64,000 bases of DNA from the NCBI RefSeq assembly GCF_024055895.1, contig NZ_JAMXLE010000004.1, positions 1 to 64,000 on the forward strand, in the 5' to 3' direction. The notes under the pieces were generated by a model. The model did no database searches. It was not told where the DNA came from and was given only the letters and a program-made list of their open reading frames with translations. A program made the translations under genes and the position numbers. This DNA comes from Rhizobium sp. L1K21. GTDB lineage: Bacteria > Pseudomonadota > Alphaproteobacteria > Rhizobiales > Rhizobiaceae. Of this stretch, positions 28,995 through 37,295 are shown piece by piece. How positions within the stretch are numbered: the stretch's first letter is position 1; every line of letters begins with the position of its first letter.

Positions 28995-30113
28995 TCACTT
29001 CGAAGAATAAGCGTCGATGGAAAGCACCTCAGCCATTCGCGCCAGAAACTTTTCCCTTGTGAAATCCTGCGAACGTTGAATACAACGATCTCTCATTTGC
29101 AGCGCGCGCTCCTCGGACAGGGAATTGACTGCCTTGACAATATCTTCAATCTCAAATCGAGGAGGAAGGAGCAGGCCTGTTTCGCCATCGATAATGGTTT
29201 CAAGGAGCCCACCTTCCGCGACGCCAATGACGGGCTTGCCAGCCGCCATGGATTCCACAGGAGACATTCCGAAATCTTCGTCCTTGGGCAGGTAAATCGT
29301 TGCAATCGCCTCGCTGATCAGGCGGAAAAGCAAATCATCATTAACCCATCCAAGGAACTCGATATTGGTCGCTCCCGCCGCCAATTCCCTTAACCGTTTC
29401 AACTCTTCACCGCCAGAAACAACAATCAGCCTCTTGTCGGGCATTTTGCGGAAAGCTTCAACGATGAGGTCTACCCGTTTGAGCGGAGACAGTCTTGCGG
29501 TCGAAAGGTAGTATCCCTGGGGCGGCTGCCAAACAAAGGACGATGTCTCGACAGGCGGATTGATCACCACGCTTTCCACGCCAAGGAACTTGGATATACG
29601 GAGGCGCGTCGTTTCGGAATTTGCGACAACGACGTGCATGCGCGTGACCGCTGCCCGGTAGCGCCGTTCAAACAGGCGGAGAACCGGCGCTGCAAAGATA
29701 CGAACGGCAAATGGCAGGCGCGACAGAAAATGAACTCTCTGATCGTAAAGAAAACGCGGCGGAGTGTGGCAGTAGAAGACGTTGAGTCCTCGCGAAGCTT
29801 CGGGCGCAGCGAAGGGTGCCGCCACGCCTGAGAAAATCCTTAGACGATACTGAGCCGCCTTTTTCTTCTGGCGCGAAAACAACATTGAGAGTGCGATCGG
29901 ACGTATGCCAAACCTTCTCAAAACCGGCGTGAGTTCCAATGACTCGACATCTGTCTCGAACTGTTCATTGTCATAACTGCTCTCGGTCAGATATCCGCAC
30001 TTCAGATCGAAGTGAAACGCGTTTGCCAGGGTCAAGACCAGTCTTTCCCCCCCACCGCGAATGGCAAAATAATCATGGTAGACCACACCGGTTTCTGACG
30101 ACGTCTTCTTCAA
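28995..30113 (-). CDS. Glycosyltransferase family 4
   Basis: This 372-residue GT-B enzyme starts with VVYHDYFAIRGGGERLVLTLA, the glycine-rich acceptor loop of GT4 proteins that resemble mannosyltransferases of O-antigen loci. The donor half has YYLSTARLSPLKRVDLIVEA and DFGMSPVESMAAGKPVIG with the two glutamates of the E-x7-E pattern. The start appears to be TTG at 30113 with a weak AGAG site; no good ATG is near. It stands alone between the exporter genes (convergent) and a 487-base gap. Confidence 0.88.
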   Translation of the reverse strand: MKKTSSETGVVYHDYFAIRGGGERLVLTLANAFHFDLKCGYLTESSYDNEQFETDVESLELTPVLRRFGIRPIALSMLFSRQKKKAAQYRLRIFSGVAAPFAAPEASRGLNVFYCHTPPRFLYDQRVHFLSRLPFAVRIFAAPVLRLFERRYRAAVTRMHVVVANSETTRLRISKFLGVESVVINPPVETSSFVWQPPQGYYLSTARLSPLKRVDLIVEAFRKMPDKRLIVVSGGEELKRLRELAAGATNIEFLGWVNDDLLFRLISEAIATIYLPKDEDFGMSPVESMAAGKPVIGVAEGGLLETIIDGETGLLLPPRFEIEDIVKAVNSLSEERALQMRDRCIQRSQDFTREKFLARMAEVLSIDAYSSK

Positions 30114-30600
30114 TTCTCTTCGTTCCTCATGCGTAGACCGGCATATGTAAAACGCCTCTTTTCATAAAACGCTGGCTAGGGGCCACGGTGGTATTGCTTA
30201 TATCTCAGATGATTAGAACGCGTGGCGCTCCGTGAAGCGCCCGCCATTTCCTCTATCAGATAGAAAAAATTTCCTGATTTTAACAAACTGAAATTGGAAG
30301 TTTGAAATCCAAACCACCACCAGGTCACTTCTTGCGGACGCATCCGCCAGCTTTCCCAATACTATCTATAACTCCGGATTCGCGGCCGATCCTCTTGAAC
30401 AATCACAAAAACGGCCTTCCAATCGAACATCGATATCTTCAAAAGCTCCTGGACGCTAAGATACCCGCCGGCGTGAAGCTGCAAGAAGGCTCAAATCAAG
30501 CGCCGATAAATTCGATGCTCATCGTCTGCGCACAACGCAGAGTAAGAGCCTTTTCAGATATTCATGGGGAGCCTTTTGCCTTCTTTAACACGCTTTCTGT
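30114..30600. other. 487-base gap without a convincing gene
   Basis: Between the GT4 gene and the end of the large methyltransferase gene there is no frame with coding character on either strand. A perfect six-base hairpin (ggcgct/agcgcc) lies near 30223-30240 with no T-run. The region is rather A/T-rich next to 30250-30310 and may hold the promoter of the GT4 gene. Confidence 0.5.
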
Positions 30601-32631
30601 TTACTCTTTTACCCCAATCAGAAGCCAGCTTGGACGTAGCCAGAAAAGAGTCTTCAACCGCGGCCTCCACTGCTCGAAATTGTTCTGCCAAGCCTCAAAT
30701 ACTCCCTTCCCCGCCGGCGAAAGCTCCATTGCGGCCGGATCCGGGCAGAAGTCATGCCAGATAAACAGTGCACCGCTGCGTGTGACAGAAAATGCTTTTT
30801 CTGTATCGCTCTCAACAAGCTCAGCGGTGTGCCCTCCATCGATCAAGACAGAATCAAAGAAGTCGGGGGCATACGCGGATACATCGAAATCTCGACTGTC
30901 GCACAAAATCTGGGTTACCCGGTTTTCAAACCCTTTGGCCCGATAACGCCAGCCGATCATCGACCCTGCATCACCAACCACCGTGGGTGCCTCGATACCA
31001 TCACCGTCAAGGTTTTGCCGACCATAGCGCGGATTTCCGTCTTCATCGATTTCGCCGTCGGGCAAGTTAATAGTCCAAATGTCGGCGTCGCAGGACTCAG
31101 CACAAATGACTGCACCATGTCCCTCCCACGTGCCGAATTCCAAATGCCGCTTGGGTTCAAAGTTTCGATACAAATATCTGAAGATATGCGTTTCATCCAC
31201 CTCGGTCTTAAAGTCGCCGACGTCGTACCGATATATTCTGCCATTGGACATCAAAGGACGATCGAAAGAAAGTGCGTTCCCCACTCCCGCATAATCAACA
31301 ATGTCGATCGACCTGCCTTTACTGGAATCGGCCAGCGAAATGTCGTCTAAGCTGAATTTCCGCCTTTTCGGCTCGATAACAGAGGCTGCAACAGCCTTCG
31401 CAGGCACGGCTGGATAGACAGCTATTTCTGGCACTGTGAACTTAACCTGAACTCCCCTTTCATCCACGTTCCGGAACATAACCGAGTAAATCTGAGAAGG
31501 CTTTTCAACGTACAGAGAGGCTGTCATATTGACGCCCGACTCCAGATGCAGTTCTTTGCCAACGTAGTTTTGCTCGTCGCTGCTTAGGCAACCAACCCCA
31601 AGTTTTCCCTCAACTTCGTCGAATTTCACTTCAACGATTGATGGACCTGTTGACTCGAGAAAACCATCAAAAACACAGTCCGCAGCATAGCTCCAACGGT
31701 CGGATGGACCGACAACCATATTCTGCTCGTTGATTTCAGAGCCGTTGTGCAAACGCAACGAGGTTGCCACATTCTCCATTGGAGAAGAAGCAGCTTCAAA
31801 GGCGGGTGGAAGAATCAGCGGCTCTACGTCGAAGCGCAAGTTAAACACCGGCACGCCACAACTCTCTTTATCATCCCTTTTTAATAGGTAGTTCTCATTA
31901 TCCAGCACCAGAGCACTCGAATACCCACGCTCGACAAGCCATGCCAGTGCCTCATTGACAGACTGTCCACGCGTTACAAGTGCATGGTTCAATTCAATAA
32001 CAAGGTAGGGATTTAACGCTTCTAGTGTCTTCTCACTGCCCTTCAGCGTTTCCAAGTCAAATCCATCGACATCGATTTTCATGATGTCGATTTTGCCTAT
32101 CTTCTTCTCCGCAACAAATTGGTCGACGGTGGTGAAAGGAAAGTCGCCGACATCGGGATCTTGCCCCCACATGCGATATATCGCATCATTGAAATTGCCG
32201 ACCTTCGCACCCAAAGCCAATTGAAATGTTTCGACATTTTCCAAGCCCGCGTGACTAATATTTTCACTCAGTTTGGCTATCGTGGTCGTTGGCTCAAACG
32301 CGTATACCTTCCCTTGCGAAAGGAGCTTTCCCAGAAGGACGGAATAAATTCCTACATTTGCGCCGATGTCGAAGGCAACCCAGTCTTCCTGACAGTTACG
32401 AACAAGCCAGCGTTTGGTTTGTAATTCCGACTCTGGATAATAATCTTGAAATTCATCATAGTAGGATACCAAGGTGACGGGATCATATCCCGGAACAATC
32501 GAGTGTATCGGATTCTTTGATACTATACTCGGTGTGCTTTCAACTGAAGCCTTTCCCTTCAGCCAGGAATACCAAGGTGCCTTTTCAATCCATTTCCGGG
32601 ATATACCATGTCTATTATTCCCCTGCACCAT
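30601..32631 (-). CDS. Two-headed methyltransferase (FkbM domain plus class I SAM domain)
   Basis: This 676-residue protein carries two different methyltransferase domains. Residues about 60-260 are FkbM-like with an intact SAM motif (VAFDIGANVGIYSVLLG, 85-101) and IDIMKIDVDGFDLETLKG. Residues about 285-420 have no recognised domain but look beta-rich and contain DRWSYAADCVFDGF. Residues about 455-676 are a second class I methyltransferase with HLEFGTWEG (496-504) and SVLIDGGHTAELVESD (about 595-610), like Methyltransf_24 or cephalosporin-hydroxylase-type proteins. It likely methylates two sugar positions of the exported glycan; that role is inferred from the surroundings. ATG 32631 follows GAGGG. 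Confidence 0.82.
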   Translation of the reverse strand: MVQGNNRHGISRKWIEKAPWYSWLKGKASVESTPSIVSKNPIHSIVPGYDPVTLVSYYDEFQDYYPESELQTKRWLVRNCQEDWVAFDIGANVGIYSVLLGKLLSQGKVYAFEPTTTIAKLSENISHAGLENVETFQLALGAKVGNFNDAIYRMWGQDPDVGDFPFTTVDQFVAEKKIGKIDIMKIDVDGFDLETLKGSEKTLEALNPYLVIELNHALVTRGQSVNEALAWLVERGYSSALVLDNENYLLKRDDKESCGVPVFNLRFDVEPLILPPAFEAASSPMENVATSLRLHNGSEINEQNMVVGPSDRWSYAADCVFDGFLESTGPSIVEVKFDEVEGKLGVGCLSSDEQNYVGKELHLESGVNMTASLYVEKPSQIYSVMFRNVDERGVQVKFTVPEIAVYPAVPAKAVAASVIEPKRRKFSLDDISLADSSKGRSIDIVDYAGVGNALSFDRPLMSNGRIYRYDVGDFKTEVDETHIFRYLYRNFEPKRHLEFGTWEGHGAVICAESCDADIWTINLPDGEIDEDGNPRYGRQNLDGDGIEAPTVVGDAGSMIGWRYRAKGFENRVTQILCDSRDFDVSAYAPDFFDSVLIDGGHTAELVESDTEKAFSVTRSGALFIWHDFCPDPAAMELSPAGKGVFEAWQNNFEQWRPRLKTLFWLRPSWLLIGVKE

Positions 32632-33106
32632 ATACTCTGGCCCTCCTGCACGACAGCAAATATTGTCTCATTGAACATATGTCTTATTCTCCGGCTTTGA
32701 GCCAGATGGCTTGAACGGGTGCGTGTCCGGGACAATCTATCATTCGGAGCGCGACACAGGTGCGGCGCAGTATGGATCAGCGCTAGCCGCCATCCTTTCA
32801 TCACAGAACTCGTCCTCAATATCCCAACGCATTATCTTCCGAGGATCTCGCAGGCTGTGATATACTTGTTTAAAGGCCCTTGTCTATGCTTAGGTTGAAA
32901 CCTGTCGGCTTGTCCCGAGAAGATTATCGACGATCGCGAATCTCAGTTTTTCGAGCACCAAACGCCGTCAAGCTGATCAAAACGGCGAAGTGGGCAAGAA
33001 TGCGCTACGGAAAGTGCCTAGCCCGGATCGCATAGAGAGCAACCAGCGGCTAACAAGATGACCTCTGGTTCTGAACATTGCTTCGTGAAGTCCGACTCGA
33101 GTTCGT
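32632..33106. other. 475-base low-information gap in the glycan island
   Basis: No established gene is visible between the two-headed methyltransferase gene and the GtrA-like gene. The plus strand has one short frame (32886-33035) listed separately. Base composition is lower in GC than the flanking core genes. I found no insertion-sequence ends or transposase fragment. Confidence 0.5.
32886..33035 (+). CDS. Possible small basic protein, 49 residues
   Basis: An ATG frame of 49 codons runs from 32886 to a TAG at 33033-33035. The product is very basic (begins MLRLKPVGLSRED and ends KCLARIA) with no signal peptide or known motif. No good ribosome site precedes it. It may be a chance frame or the tail of a lost gene; I list it only because nothing else explains the gap. 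Confidence 0.15.
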   Translation: MLRLKPVGLSREDYRRSRISVFRAPNAVKLIKTAKWARMRYGKCLARIA

Positions 33107-33505
33107 CTAATTCCGCAAAGTTTTCTGCGTCAATCTGTTGCTTTGCCTGAAAACCCAAAATTTCGAGGCGGAAAACATCACGGAAAGATACGCCGCACTC
33201 GCCGTAACTTGGGCAAGATAAGGCATGTCTGGCAGCAGAGATAGCATTCTCGTCAAAACAAATAAATTGACCAAGTAAGCCGCCGCAAACGCGCCCGCAA
33301 ATTTCAAAGGATGAGCTTTCTCGCCATTTGCCTCGAATACATAGACGCGATAAAGAACAAACGAAAAAACAAGACCTGCGGCATATCCTGACACGTTTGC
33401 AAGCACTGGACGACCCGTTATATGCTGCACGAGGAAAATGACAAAGTAACCGACGCAAGTATTGAGAATGCCCACGAGCGAGAAGCGCCGCAGCTGACGC
33501 AACAA
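33107..33505 (-). CDS. GtrA family membrane protein
   Basis: This is a small four-helix membrane protein of the GtrA family (about 132 residues), whose members are thought to flip or assist undecaprenyl-linked sugars. Helices lie at FSLVGILNTCVGYFVIFLV, VSGYAAGLVFSFVLYRVYVF, FAGAFAAAYLVNLFVLT and VTASAAYLSVMFSASKFWVF. I chose TTG 33505, one base after the preceding stop with AAAGGA five bases before it, because the family starts right at the first helix; a frame from TTG 33544 would add 13 residues inside the upstream gene. It is the last gene of a gtr-like set reading leftward. Confidence 0.85.
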   Translation of the reverse strand: MLRQLRRFSLVGILNTCVGYFVIFLVQHITGRPVLANVSGYAAGLVFSFVLYRVYVFEANGEKAHPLKFAGAFAAAYLVNLFVLTRMLSLLPDMPYLAQVTASAAYLSVMFSASKFWVFRQSNRLTQKTLRN

Positions 33506-33506
33506 C

Positions 33507-34193
33507 TTAGTCCTTTGAGGCGATGACAAAATATTGACCCCCAAGCGGCAAAAATCTCAACGCCTTTTCCATTCCCCTAAAAGCTTTCAGGAAACCCGGG
33601 AAAAAGAGATAGAAGCCGTTTGAGTTAATGTTCAAAGCAGCATCCTCTAACAATTTTGTGGTTTCGCTAGGACGGAGCAGGATCGCATCATCGTCAAACT
33701 CGCAGGTCGAGACCATGCGTTGTGTGACCGGATTATAGGGGTTGTGCTCGAAAATCCCGAAGCTCCCTCCCGGATTCAGCAGGCCTGCAAGACGTCTTGT
33801 AACCTGCTCCCTGAGTGACGGATGGATGTGATGGTAAACGCAAGAAACAAAGATCAAATCGAAACTCTTGGAATCTACCTCCTCATCTGCAAGTGTATAC
33901 ACGTTAGGAATATTGTCGCGAACGTACTTCAAGCTCTTTTCCGACAGGTCGGAGCCATAGACTTCCGCATCGGGGAACGCAGCCTTAAGAAATGGGAGCG
34001 ACAATCCGATACCGCAGCCGAAATCCAACACCGATTTCGGCTTCACCTTGATTAGCTCCTGAATTATATCCACTTTTGCGCGAGTGAAGTAGCTTCTATC
34101 ACCTTCGAAAAAGGAAAGCTGCGTCTGCAACAATGCTTCATATCTTTCGGCATAGAGATCAAAGTCGACCTTCTGATGCTTGCTACTGGCCAT
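33507..34193 (-). CDS. Class I SAM-dependent methyltransferase
   Basis: This 228-residue enzyme has the standard SAM fold: motif I VLDFGCGIGLSLPFL, motif II acid in VYGSDLSEKSL, and FDLIFVSCVYHHI. The tail (MEKALRFLPLGGQYFVIASKD) completes the fold. It lies between a GtrB-like gene and the GtrA-like gene, overlapping the first by 11 bases, which is not part of the usual gtrABC arrangement. It may methylate the sugar moved by that system. AAGGAG lies 8 bases before the ATG at 34193 and 5 bases before a TTG at 34196. Confidence 0.88.
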   Translation of the reverse strand: MASSKHQKVDFDLYAERYEALLQTQLSFFEGDRSYFTRAKVDIIQELIKVKPKSVLDFGCGIGLSLPFLKAAFPDAEVYGSDLSEKSLKYVRDNIPNVYTLADEEVDSKSFDLIFVSCVYHHIHPSLREQVTRRLAGLLNPGGSFGIFEHNPYNPVTQRMVSTCEFDDDAILLRPSETTKLLEDAALNINSNGFYLFFPGFLKAFRGMEKALRFLPLGGQYFVIASKD

Positions 34194-35238
34194 CAAGCGG
34201 GCTCCTTTCAGCCGTTAGGCGATCGACAACAAACCTTGGCCGGTGCTTGACCTCAATGAAGATCTTGCCAATGTACTCGCCCAAAATTCCGATCGCGCTC
34301 ATGTTAAGACCACCCATGAGATAAATGGGGATCACGGTGGAGGCCCAGCCTGGAACTGTTATTCCGATCATTGCACCGATAAGCGCATAGATTGTCAGGA
34401 TCAATGAGCAAGCGAACACTAAAAGTCCAACAGACGTTATTACTCTTAGCGGCTTCACGGAAAAGGATGTTACACCATTCCAGGCAAGCATCAGCATCTT
34501 TGACAGTGGATATTTGCTGACTCCGGCTAACCGCTCCAACCGATCATAATAAACATAAGCAACGTCCTGGTGCAAAATAGGAACGATGCCTCTCAGAAAC
34601 AGGTTCCGCTCAGGATATTGCTTCAAATTCTGGAGAGCAACGTTGGACATCAACCGAAAATCCGCGTGGTCTTCTACCAAGTTTACGCCAAGCCATTTCA
34701 TGAACTTGTAGAACCCGCGAGCAGTGTTGCGCTTGAAACTCGTGTCTGTGTTTCGGCTCCTACGTACGCCCAATACCAGCTCCGCGCCAGCCTGATAGGC
34801 CGCGATCATCTCCTTAATCGCTTTTAGGTCGTCTTGAAGGTCAGCATCAATACTTACACAAATATCGCAATTGTCAGTGACGTAATGAAGACCACTCAAC
34901 AAGGCATTCTGGTGTCCTACATTTGCAGCAAGCTTGATGCCGCGGAAGCGATCCGGATCCACATCAGATTGCTCTACGATTAGAGACCAGGTGCGGTCCT
35001 TAGACCCGTCGTCCACAAAGACAATGTAGCTTTCCGATGCGCAAATTTCCACGTCAATGACGCTTTGCAAGAAAGCTTCGAGCTTTGCAAAAGTGATAGG
35101 AAGCATATCCTCCTCGTTGTAGCAGGGAACAACCACGGCCAGACAGGGCAATTTCGGACGCTCACCCAATTGTCCCGACCGATCCGGGCGGGTTATTGCT
35201 TCAATTTCGAACATTTTCTCTGCACGCGTTATTGACAA
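34183..35238 (-). CDS. Glycosyltransferase family 2, GtrB-like (polyprenyl-phosphate sugar synthase)
   Basis: This 351-residue enzyme matches bactoprenol glycosyltransferases. The GT-A core shows LAVVVPCYNEEDMLP, the metal-binding region VSIDADLQDD, and FRLMSNVALQNL. Two C-terminal membrane helices (VITSVGLLVFACSLILTIYALIG and VIPIYLMGGLNMSAIGILGEY) anchor it. It should move a sugar from a nucleotide donor to undecaprenyl phosphate on the cytoplasmic side. GGAAGG lies 5 bases before the TTG at 35238, which I favour over an ATG eight codons later. It forms a gtr-like unit with the neighbouring GT-C and GtrA genes. Confidence 0.9.
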   Translation of the reverse strand: MSITRAEKMFEIEAITRPDRSGQLGERPKLPCLAVVVPCYNEEDMLPITFAKLEAFLQSVIDVEICASESYIVFVDDGSKDRTWSLIVEQSDVDPDRFRGIKLAANVGHQNALLSGLHYVTDNCDICVSIDADLQDDLKAIKEMIAAYQAGAELVLGVRRSRNTDTSFKRNTARGFYKFMKWLGVNLVEDHADFRLMSNVALQNLKQYPERNLFLRGIVPILHQDVAYVYYDRLERLAGVSKYPLSKMLMLAWNGVTSFSVKPLRVITSVGLLVFACSLILTIYALIGAMIGITVPGWASTVIPIYLMGGLNMSAIGILGEYIGKIFIEVKHRPRFVVDRLTAERSPLDGQ

Positions 35239-35356
35239 AGCTGCCTTCCATACTTGTTTTACAGCCAGCCTGCTATAGTTGAACTAATTTCTGCAAAGGA
35301 TTTTCTGGCATCAAAACGGCGAGAATAGCTTGAATCTTGGCTTTTTCATCCGTTTT

Positions 35357-37159
35357 TCATTTCTGCTTCATTCCGCCGACCTCGAAGAAATACAGTTTCA
35401 ACGGCAGAGTTTTGAGTTGATGCGAATTTATCTGCCCTGGCATTTCGGCGCTGGCCACCACCGCGAATCTGTTGCGAAGCTCCTCCGCAGATATCAGAGA
35501 GTTACTGACCTGCACAATCAGCGTTGGATTTTCACTGATTTCCTGAAATCGCCTTATCGAGATCTCCTCAAGCTTCTTCGCTTCCCAAGGCGCCGCAACA
35601 TATCTGAAGCCTGTTGAAACAAGTGAAGGCCAGATTTGTCCCAGCGAAACCGAGCCTGGAGCGCCTGGGCAAAGCGGGAGCCTGACTGACTCATTGGCGT
35701 CGCCCCAAATAAGAATTCTGTCAAAGCCGAAGCCTGATTCACGCAAAAATCGATGCGCTTCTTCAATTGCCGCACCGTTAATTGCATTGTAGTGGCAGCT
35801 GTCTCTCTTAAAATGATCGATTTCACCCCTGCCAGCGTTATAATTGAGGATTGAAATTGCTACGGAACACAGGAGGCCGGAAGCAAAGGTGGACTGCCAG
35901 CGTCCTACTCCCCGAGCTAAAATAAATACGAGAAACAAGAAATTAAAACCGATTACTGCGAAAAACAACTTGTCAGTCATTTCAAAATAAAAGACGGGGT
36001 GCAGGGCGAACGGAGCAAGCACCAAAAAGACCGAAAAGGCGGGAATCAAGCTGAAGTATATTCCTGCTTCCCTATCCAATTTTTCGGCATGTACTGACGC
36101 GGCCGCACCGACCAGGCCCGATAACGGAAATATGAGAGGGTAGGCAAAATAAATCCAGTCCAAGGCTGTTTGCCCCACGGACTGCCAAAAGATCCATAAA
36201 GCGCCATAGAAAGCATATAGAAGCACGTAAAGCAGCGCGATATCGCGACGCGTCTTATTCTTTTCGCTTTTCCAAATGTAAAAAGCCAGAGGAAAGGTAA
36301 CCGCGAGACCAGCAGCTGCCGGAATTAGGTATAAGCGGTTTACCGAAAGATACCATGGCGTTCCCCAATCATGCCACCACGCGGTTTGATGGCTTGAGTC
36401 GGCAATAAACGATGATGCCAGCTTAAATTGAAGTAAAAAGAATAACGGGTTACGCCCCACGCTCCAATTCACGATGCACAGTAATGCCGTTACTAGCAGA
36501 GCGCCCGAAGCAAGCCATAATAGCGTCTTAGCTATTGGGGGCCAACGGTGATTTAGCGTTCTATATTGTGCTAGGAGAAATACAATCGGAATGGGTGCAA
36601 GATTCACCATTACGATTATGCTGTGGACAGAAAGTCCAATCATTGCACCGGTTGCAACGGTCCAACGTGCGGAGGCCTGTGTCTCGCCGGCGCGGATCGC
36701 GCAAATCCAGGATAATGCGAAAAATAGTCCACCGCAGCCATTATGGTAATCGGCGCCGCCGGAAGCGTAGGAATACACGTAAGTGGCATAAAACAGAACT
36801 CCAAATAGGGCGCCCGTTCGTCCGATTGTTCTAAAGAGCGCAGCATACATTGCCGCAGTTGTGCCCATCATCAGCGTCATCTGTATAATTACGCCTGAAT
36901 AGTAGTAACTAAAATTATCCCTAACAAAATATTCAATTAATATCCACGGAAGCCTGGAGATTTTATAGTAATCATCAAGGAAGTCTGGATTATCGTAATT
37001 GAGACCATAACCTATATAGTACCATGGATCTAACCAGCCGACCGCAGTAAACATCCAGTTATCATTGATAAATGCGTATCCGACAGGTATAAACAAGAGA
37101 AAAACAAAGTCTAAATTCCGATGGGCAACCGTTTTTTCTTGGGGTCTCAAATTTAACAT
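35357..37159 (-). CDS. Polytopic GT-C-type membrane glycosyltransferase (GtrC-like position)
   Basis: This 600-residue protein has many hydrophobic helices through residue 430 and a soluble tail of about 170 residues. Early segments such as DNWMFTAVGWLDPWYYIGYG carry paired acidic and aromatic residues in the first periplasmic loop, as in GT-C enzymes that take sugar from polyprenyl phosphate. No standard family name can be given with certainty. The gene is A/T-rich compared with core genes. Its position before GtrB- and GtrA-like genes suggests it is the transferase that adds the side-chain sugar in the periplasm. Such GtrC proteins vary widely, which fits. Confidence 0.75.
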   Translation of the reverse strand: MLNLRPQEKTVAHRNLDFVFLLFIPVGYAFINDNWMFTAVGWLDPWYYIGYGLNYDNPDFLDDYYKISRLPWILIEYFVRDNFSYYYSGVIIQMTLMMGTTAAMYAALFRTIGRTGALFGVLFYATYVYSYASGGADYHNGCGGLFFALSWICAIRAGETQASARWTVATGAMIGLSVHSIIVMVNLAPIPIVFLLAQYRTLNHRWPPIAKTLLWLASGALLVTALLCIVNWSVGRNPLFFLLQFKLASSFIADSSHQTAWWHDWGTPWYLSVNRLYLIPAAAGLAVTFPLAFYIWKSEKNKTRRDIALLYVLLYAFYGALWIFWQSVGQTALDWIYFAYPLIFPLSGLVGAAASVHAEKLDREAGIYFSLIPAFSVFLVLAPFALHPVFYFEMTDKLFFAVIGFNFLFLVFILARGVGRWQSTFASGLLCSVAISILNYNAGRGEIDHFKRDSCHYNAINGAAIEEAHRFLRESGFGFDRILIWGDANESVRLPLCPGAPGSVSLGQIWPSLVSTGFRYVAAPWEAKKLEEISIRRFQEISENPTLIVQVSNSLISAEELRNRFAVVASAEMPGQINSHQLKTLPLKLYFFEVGGMKQK

Positions 37160-37295
37160 TTAGAACCTATTTTCACCGCTAAGTGCGATTTACTCAGTTG
37201 AAGCACAGATATCCGCCTCGCGCGATGCCGTCAATCAAAGTGGCTTTCAACCATTCAAAGCCCCTGATAATTGCGCTCTTGGGTCCAACAAAAAC

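Noticed and set aside
30302-30946. 214-codon plus-strand frame running into the two-headed methyltransferase gene
   Set aside because: It has no domain, no ribosome site and lies mostly antisense to a well-supported coding region.
33018-33458. 146-codon minus-strand frame over the GtrA-like gene
   Set aside because: It is an out-of-frame shadow rich in Cys and Ser; the GtrA frame has four clean membrane helices.
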